From the NCBI GenBank assembly GCA_030606765.1, contig JAUWFX010000014.1:1-18969 (forward strand): a stretch of DNA of 18,969 nt, written 5' to 3'. Of this stretch, positions 18,726 to 18,969 are shown in pieces. Under the pieces are notes generated by a model. The model saw nothing but the letters and a program-made list of their open reading frames with translations. It was not told the origin of the DNA and did no database searches. Made by a program: the position numbers and the translations under genes. The first letter of the stretch is position 1; every line of letters begins with the position of its first letter. The stretch comes from Dehalococcoidia bacterium. Its GTDB lineage: Bacteria > Chloroflexota > Dehalococcoidia > GIF9 > AB-539-J10.

Positions 18726-18969
18726 CTAAACACCTTGCAAATTTTCAGGAACCCCATATTGATAATAGGCGGCGCAGGCGCCTTCACTGGAGACCATGCA
18801 GGGACCGACAGGGCTTTCCGGGGTGCAGACCCTTCTAAAGAGTTTGCACTCAAGTGGCATAGCTGCGCCACGGATTACATCCCCGCACCGACATCCTTTA
18901 GGCTCCCTCGGTGGTTTCAGGCTCACTGAAAAAGCCTTGTCGGCGTCAAAACGCCCGTATTTTCCTCTT
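18726..18969 (-). CDS. hypD: [NiFe]-hydrogenase maturation protein HypD (C-terminal part, cut by window edge)
   Basis: The open frame runs off the right edge; only the last 80 or so residues are present, ending at TAG (18726-18728). HypD with HypC forms the scaffold on which iron receives its CO and CN ligands. The visible part has the family's C-terminal signatures: KYGRFDADKAF, then GCRCGDVIRG, CKLF, CTPE and PVGPCMVSSEGACAAYYQYG. The Cys residues in this block (GCRCGD, CKLF, RRVC, GAC) include ligands of the HypD [4Fe-4S] cluster. The true start is outside the window; an internal GTG at 18926 is not a start because the family sequence continues upstream of it. Confidence 0.95.
   Translation of the reverse strand, partial: RGKYGRFDADKAFSVSLKPPREPKGCRCGDVIRGAAMPLECKLFRRVCTPESPVGPCMVSSEGACAAYYQYGVPENLQGV

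Noticed and set aside
18735..18929. A forward frame over the right edge
   Set aside because: The minus strand encodes the unmistakable HypD C-terminus over the same bases.

Overview
The window holds 18 protein-coding genes (one cut by the right edge), one tRNA gene and an unusual number of short dispersed repeats. Gene content points to an anaerobic bacterium: three [NiFe]-hydrogenase maturation genes (hypF, hypE, hypD), an iron-sulphur flavoprotein oxidoreductase and a prepilin peptidase, beside ordinary housekeeping genes. The mix of 38-residue RCC1-type repeats with a C-terminal membrane anchor, a GLUG-repeat lipoprotein and CATTGCGAG...GAAGCAATC repeats is what I would expect from Chloroflexota of the Dehalococcoidia type. 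This is an inference from style and gene content; no marker gene in the window settles it.

Layout. 1-2600: an unrecognised soluble protein (+) converges on a prepilin peptidase (-), with a hairpin spanning both stop codons; then a DUF72 protein (+) converges on uvrC (-) across an AT-rich inverted-repeat element. 4400-6220: uvrC diverges from a three-gene forward cluster (Xer-type recombinase, 81-residue membrane protein, isoaspartyl methyltransferase). 6221-8600: a strong promoter and about 160 nt leader precede a secreted, membrane-anchored protein with 14 RCC1-type repeats. 8600-9720: a nitroreductase (+) and tRNA-Glu (-). 9720-14321: a 400 nt non-coding stretch rich in inverted repeats, then an FAD/NAD(P)/Fe-S oxidoreductase followed 38 nt later by hypF. 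14400-15470: a GLUG-repeat lipoprotein (-). 15565-18969, all on the minus strand: hypD, hypE, NAD kinase, GNAT acetyltransferase and NUDIX hydrolase, apparently one transcription group.

How the genes work together. HypF makes the carbamoyl group and HypE (intact C-terminal PRIC) turns it into the cyanide that the HypC-HypD complex places on iron, so the cell is predicted to assemble a [NiFe]-hydrogenase encoded elsewhere. The oxidoreductase next to hypF may belong to the same redox economy, but only position suggests that. uvrC, Xer, Pcm, NUDIX and NAD kinase are repair or metabolic genes with no evident link to hydrogenase.

Most notable: (1) the RCC1-type protein has 14 repeats that divide 7+7 by sequence subtype and carry one Cys in each of 13 successive repeats; (2) a dispersed palindromic repeat family has at least five copies here, one inserted in frame inside hypF; (3) long-range nested inverted repeats upstream of the oxidoreductase could be a structured RNA or control region; (4) the Xer-like recombinase and the methyltransferase each depart from their family's conserved motifs. 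I found no CRISPR array, intact insertion sequence or recognisable defence system.
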